A stretch of 64,000 bases of DNA from the NCBI GenBank assembly GCA_036874045.1, contig CM072344.1, forward strand, positions 6,916,501 through 6,980,500, in the 5' to 3' direction. The notes below the pieces were generated by a model that saw only the letters and a list, made by a program, of their open reading frames with translations, had not been told where the DNA came from and did no database searches. Shown here piece after piece: positions 59,301-64,000 of the stretch. The translations under genes were made by a program, and so were the position numbers. This stretch comes from Cymodocea nodosa (lineage: Eukaryota > Streptophyta > Magnoliopsida > Alismatales > Cymodoceaceae). Numbering within the stretch: position 1 is the stretch's first letter; every line of letters starts with the position of its first letter.

Positions 59301-60245
59301 ACTAATCTATTTTTCCTTTCTACAACTCCATTTTGTGTAGGAGTTATTGGACATGAAAATTCATGCAGTATGCCAGAGGAATTACATAATTCTTCAAATT
59401 CAGAATTTTCAAATTCACCTCCATGATCACTTCTGATCCTTTTCACAATTGATTCTTTTTCATTTTGAATTCTAATGCAGAGATGTTTGAATTCATAACA
59501 AGCTTCATTCTTGTGTGCTAAGAAAATAACCCAAGTGAATCTTGTGTAATCATCAACTACCACTAAGGTATATTTCTTCCTCCTAAACTGGTTGTCTATG
59601 TAGGACCAAACAAGTCCAAATGTAGTAGATTTAATGGCTGACTTGTGGCAATGTCTTCAATACTCTTATGTGCTGATTTCTTTTGTTTTCCAATCGTACA
59701 GTCAGTACAGAGTTTATCGCTCTTGAATTTGAGTTTAGGCACACCTCTAATAAGATCATGTTTGGTCAATTTTCTTAAGAGTTTCATGTTCACATGATTT
59801 AATCTTTTATGCCATAACCATTCATCTTCATTAGAAGCAACTAAACATGCATCACTAGATATATTATCAAATGGAAATTCCAATGCATAAATTGAATTAT
59901 CCCTATATCCAGTAACTTTGATTCCATGTGTATCCTGTTGTAATATAAAATAGTTTTCAGTAGTAAACAGTATATTGTAACCTTTGTCACATAATTGACC
60001 TACACTTATAGATTCTGTTTTAAACCATTTACATGCAGAACATTTTCTACTTTTTCATTTTTAGATGCAACATTTCCTACAACATAATTTTACATTTTTC
60101 ATTATTACCAAACTTAACAGATCCTGAATTTATGGACTTAACAGATTCCAGAAATCTTTTATTACTTGTCATGTGCTTTGAGCATCCACTATCAATAATC
60201 CATTTAGACGTTTGAGCTTCCTTGTCCATGCAATCCTGCAAATCA
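56358..60245 (-). pseudogene. Pol region of copia 4 (PR, IN, RT, RNase H)
   Basis: Protease lies near 60.0-60.24 kb. GAG-pre-integrase and integrase cover about 58.9-59.9 kb: EWLWHKRLNHVNMKLLRKLT, CTDCTIGKQKKSAHKS, LDLFGPT, VVDDYTRFTWVIFLAHKNE, SDHGGEFENSEFEELC. RT covers about 57.2-57.9 kb: WDLIERPIEKSIIGTRWVFK, YEMDVKSVFLNGILQEEVYV, PPGFEDEE. RNase H is at 56.36-57.2 kb: SRPDIMFNVCACARYQASP, SDRKSTSGTCQLLGHSLVSW, SRAKHIEIRHPFLRDHVEKG. It is broken. Confidence 0.92.
57338..59073. repeat. Tandem duplication of about 870 bp inside copia 4
   Basis: 57338-58202 and 58209-59073 are near-identical copies in the same orientation, covering the N-terminal part of RT and the end of integrase. Both begin CCTATGTTAAA and end near GTAGAGCAGG. 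The two copies differ at few positions, so the duplication is much younger than most of the decay. Confidence 0.9.
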
Positions 60246-60419
60246 TGTTGAAATTAAGACTTTTGGTACCCATATTTTCTTGGGTCCATTAGTGTTAGTC
60301 CTTTGCATATTAAACATGTTGCCTTTTGGTAGCCACATATTAGTAGATCTTCTTTTAATGACAAAAATAGTTGTGCCATCTCTGTAAGATCTAATTTTTC
60401 CACCATAGTAAGGAGTTTC

Positions 60420-61563
60420 CTATGGTATAGCATACCCTAGGCCAAATTTACTTATTCTTGTTCTTTGGGATCCTATGATTTTGTTTAGACTGTTTTCACC
60501 TTTGGTAAATTTATATATAGTGTTCTTCAAATCAGTAATTTCAGATAATAGATTTTTATTTTCTTCTTTCAGATCAAAATTTTTACAACTATAGCTATCC
60601 ATTTTAGTTTTTAATTCCCTATTATCAACTAGGGCTTTTTCTAATTCAGCAAAGACATCTTCTAGATAGGAATTTAAACTCTTTAATTCTTTCTTATAAT
60701 TCTTGCATATTACATATAAGTTATCTACTATACAAAGAAGACTATCTATATCTACATCATCATTTTCTTTTTCTGAGCAATAAGGAGATGTAGGGCATAC
60801 CTCTTGTGTAGTAAAGCACACGTTTGCAGATGTCTCTTCTTCTGAGTCTGATGAGCTGCTGGATGAACTACTATCATCCCATGTGGCTTTCAAGGCCATC
60901 TTCTTCTTATTCTTCTTCCATTTTTGTTTGTCCTCCTATTGAAAAGGATAGTAAAGTTGAATGTGTCCCAGTTTTTTGCACTTATAGCATGTAGGGACTT
61001 TTGATCTTGAGGAGCTGGCTTTGCCTCCTTGTCTCATCATTTTCTAAAGTTTCTAGCTAATAGTAATACTTCATCCTCATCCAAACTTGGTTGGTCTTCT
61101 ATTGAGGGAAATGCTAGTTCTTTCTTTTGCTCAACCTTCTTTTAGTGGCTCATTCTTCTTCTTTCCATTCCTTCATCTAAACTTCATGGGCTAGAAAATT
61201 TCCTAACAGATCTTCGACTGAATAGTTGTTTAGATCCTTTGAATCTTGTGTGGAAGTAGACTTCTGCTTCCATTCGACTATCAAGCTTCTTAAGATCTTC
61301 TATACCTGTTCATGATTAGAAAAACTCTTTCCAAGGTCTCTTAGTTCGTTCACAATTTTTGTAAATCTAGAAAACATTTCAGTAATACTTTCTTTCTCAA
61401 GCATTTTGAATAATTTATATTTTCTTAACAAAATGTTGATTTTAGTATTTTTTAACTTGGCTGGTTCCTTCATATGTGATTTGAAGAGTCCTCCAAGCTT
61501 CATGAGAGGATTTACAAATAGATATTTTATTATATTGTTCACTGGTTAGTGCATAGTAAATGG
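60420..61563 (-). pseudogene. Gag region of copia 4, partial
   Basis: Part of a Tork/SIRE-type gag: KLKNTKINILLRKYKLFKM, KESITEMFSRFTKIVNELRD, then a Ser-rich acidic stretch (SSSSSSSDSEEET) and a coiled-coil-like tail (ELEKALVDNRELKTKMDSYS). It is broken and cut by copia 3. Confidence 0.85.
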
Positions 61564-62049
61564 TGTAGGATTGTCTGTATCACAAGAGGGGGGGGTGAAT
61601 TGTGTCTTTAGTAATTAAAATACTAGCGGATAAAACAAGAGCACAAAACACTCGTAAATGAAATTCTATTATTTATTTAAAGACAGAATTTACAATATCT
61701 TTTCATCTCAATTCCCTTCTTGAAGGTTTTGATGCAGTAATGTTCGATATACAATTCAAATAGAAAAACAAAGCTCTTATTCAAAACTAATTTTGAATTG
61801 TATAAAACCTGATCTTTATGTATACAGCTTCTTTCTTTCTCTTTGCTCACCTTCTGTATCTCTTCTTCTCATGCATAACTATCTTGGATTAAGCATAAAC
61901 TATTTAAATACAAACTATGAAAAATAATCACATGAGTATTAAATGCCATAAACAGTTTACATAATATTTTTGGTAACAAATTATAATACATAAATCATGT
62001 AATACATAATTTGTATAATCACAAGCCTCTTTGTCTTCGAAAAATACTG

Positions 62050-64000
62050 ATCAGAGTGTCTGAAATTTGCTTTGCAATTTCTATACTTACTCTGTTTATT
62101 TGATCAATTACTGCTTGATCTAAATTATTTTGTGAAACTTGTGATGGTTGCTGTAAAAATTCAGTATGGATGTCTGTATGTATACCTATATTTGTATTTG
62201 TTTGTGTACTTGTATTTATATTTGTATGTATACTGGTATTTATATCTGTATGTTGCTGTTGTTCTGAAAATTGTGTTGATTGTTGGTGTTGCTGTTGTGA
62301 CTGTGTTTGCCTATCCTATTGTTGTCAAACTACAAGTGCATCTATTGCTTGGTATTTTTGTAATTCCTTTGCAAAGAAAGATCTTGATTTTAATCTTTTC
62401 TATGGCCAAGGTGTAATATCTATTTGACTTGCCACAATTCTCAAAATCGTATCACCATAAAATAATTTACTTTGCAAATGTAAGATATGAGAAATAAAAA
62501 TATCATACTAGTTCGCCTGTATATGGTTAATTAATGCATATGTAGCATAAAGACAACATCTGCCAACTTCTACACCATGACCAAACCTCTGAAACAATGA
62601 AGCATGCAGTATTTTTGTAATAAAATGTGTTTGGCCATTTAAATCATTTAGTAATCTCATTGGTTTGTTGGCAGTTGGATCTTTGGCTAAAGTTTGAATG
62701 TCTCATCCCAAATGATAAACCTGTTTTCCTTTTGATAATTTAACTCCATTTTTCAGTCCAAGTACTTGATAAAGTAAATCTAGAGTTAAATATGTCATTT
62801 TCTTGTATATTTGAAATAGGAATATATTCTTCCATTGTTAAGTTTGAGTAAAAACAACTAATAAGTTCGGGTATAACAAGATAGCCTAGCTGTTGTGGAA
62901 GTAGAGTCAACAAGCCTTGAAATTCAAACATTCTCTTATATGTGCCATCCCTTCAAACTTAACTGGTCTTGAATATAAAACTGTAAAAGATTTATATGTT
63001 TGAAATTTGTCATAACAGGAACTATTTCTAAACAATAATAATTTATTTTCATCTAAACTCTGTTTAGGATTAGGTATTTTCCTATCATGATGTTCTGATC
63101 TGGGACTTGTTTCAAAATTATCAACAGCATCTATATTTTCAGATCTTTCAAAACTGGTGGAATTTCTATCAAAACTAGTATAAATGTTTGAAATATCTAT
63201 TATTGTCATATCAATAATCTGCTGAAATTCTTCTATTTGTTCTTCTGGAAACATTTCAGTAGCAATAATATCTATATCAATCTGTCTATCAGCAACATGT
63301 ATGTCTATAATTGATCTATACAACAACTGTCTCTATATGAAAGAATGTTCTATATCTGTTTGTATAATAGAATCATCCTGTATTTCTGAAATTTCTATTC
63401 TTGAGACATAGGTAGTGTGATATTCAATCTATAACTATGTATGTTGTTGATTATATACATTTATCAACAAGTATATTATATACTGTAATAGACATAACCA
63501 TATGTATAAACTATAGTATAAGCAACTATACCAAAAATCAAAATTTTCTATCCAAGATACAGTTAAAGGAAGAATATCTGTACATTCCTCTTTAGATGAA
63601 ATATCTTCAACATTCATAGACTTAGTGTCTATATCATCAAAAATATCATCAAAATTGATATCATCTATATATGTATCATCAAAATTTTCTACATATTCTA
63701 TTTCCGTAGGAAAAGAATGTGTGCTTGCGGCATGATGTGAAAAACTGTCCATTGTATTAAAAGATACATTATGCACTAATGTGACACAATACCTTAGAGT
63801 GTATACTTGTAATCCAATATTTGTCACATCAGCTGGGATTCCTAAGACAAATGTCTGTCCAGCTTCTACAATGGAACATAGTTTTCCATTTTTCAATGAT
63901 TCTTCTTTTTGCTGCATTATTCCTTCTACACTTGTAGTTAGTCCAAAATATTCTAATGTCTTTTTCTTTTTCTGACTATATGTCTGTAGTGTTTCTTGTT
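62050..64000 (-). pseudogene. ORF3 fossil of copia 3, partial
   Basis: The homologue of 10470-12400. From the right edge: KNGKLCSIVEAGQTFVLGIP, an acidic patch (DDINFDDIFDDIDTK), VLYSRPVKFEGMAHI, FEFQGLLTLLPQQLGYLV, CFYSNLTMEE, and a longer Gln/Asn/Thr-rich tail. The 5' end is outside the window. It is broken. Its retention in a second copia copy shows ORF3 belongs to the family and is not a one-off capture. Confidence 0.75.
62160..62300 (-). repeat. Expanded simple repeat in copia 3 ORF3
   Basis: TGTATTTGTATGTATAC-like repeats and GTTGCTGTTGTT, longer than the matching tract at 10585-10730. In the ORF3 frame they give Asn/Thr/Ile and Gln runs. The Tyr/Val-rich ORF on the other strand is a by-product. 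Confidence 0.75.

Larger units (their letters stand above)
54765..61563 (-). mobile_element. Copia 4, Tork/SIRE-like Ty1/copia fossil, partial
   Basis: A minus-strand copia inserted in the gypsy C protease, with 3' LTR, untranslated region, RNase H, RT, integrase, protease and most of gag. Copia 3 begins inside its gag at 61564. It belongs to the same family as the solo LTR at 3377-4826. A tandem duplication of about 0.87 kb lies in the RT/integrase region. It is broken many times. Confidence 0.9.
61564..64000 (-). mobile_element. Copia 3, copia 1 family, 3' end only
   Basis: A second member of the copia 1 family, inserted in the gag of copia 4. It has a short LTR piece (61564-61870, starting TGTAGGATTGTCTG), a little untranslated sequence (61871-62050), then ORF3, and it runs off the window. 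It aligns with 8953-9260 and 10300-12400 of copia 1. Confidence 0.9.

Overview
This is strongly A+T-rich plant nuclear DNA, almost certainly from a eudicot. It is built wholly of old LTR retrotransposons nested in one another. I found no free-standing host gene, no tRNA or rRNA gene and no DNA transposon. Plant origin is shown by Athila/Tat-like Ty3/gypsy elements with a tRNA-Asp-type primer site, SIRE/Tork-like Ty1/copia elements with an initiator tRNA-Met primer site, and a captured plant F-box gene. All coding fossils are broken. Nearly all lie on the minus strand; the exceptions are gypsy element D and one solo LTR.

Layout, left to right. (1) 1-8952: gypsy B, minus strand, carrying a copia solo LTR at 3377-4826. 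(2) 8953-21450: copia 1, with both LTRs and the repeat aagctt on each side; it sits in the integrase region of gypsy B, which resumes at 21451-22423. (3) 22424-24596: the 5' end (LTR, primer site, first codons) of gypsy D on the plus strand, inserted in gypsy B. (4) 24597-32448: copia 2, minus strand, inserted at the start of gypsy D and cut off in its gag region. (5) 32449-48041: gypsy A, minus strand, the most complete gypsy copy, with a long 5' LTR and a partial 3' LTR. (6) 48042-54764: gypsy C, minus strand. (7) 54765-61563: copia 4, inserted in gypsy C. (8) 61564-64000: copia 3, inserted in the gag of copia 4 and running off the window.

The gypsy family has an unusual gene order, read in its own sense: LTR, primer site, a short zinc-knuckle ORF, protease, RT, RNase H, integrase, ORF3 (a plant-transposon-protein domain), then a capsid-type gag, then a plant F-box gene with its F-box-associated domain, then two successive 3' untranslated modules, polypurine tract and LTR. 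Copies A and B share the gag/F-box part. Short inverted repeats built from TAACTCAACG and CGTTGAGTTA lie in each spacer downstream of integrase (integrase/ORF3, ORF3/gag, gag/F-box) and recur in the LTRs. A conserved splice donor before gag and an acceptor before the F-box start suggest a spliced F-box message.

The second theme is exchange of parts between superfamilies. Copia 1 and 3 carry an ORF3 clearly homologous to the gypsy ORF3. Copia 2 and gypsy A share about 1 kb next to the polypurine tract. The LTRs of copia 2 and gypsy D share a roughly 280-bp block rich in CACGTG. Copia 1 carries a gypsy-LTR-like piece inside its body. These look like products of template switching between co-packaged RNAs. 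All comparisons were made by eye, so percentages are rough.
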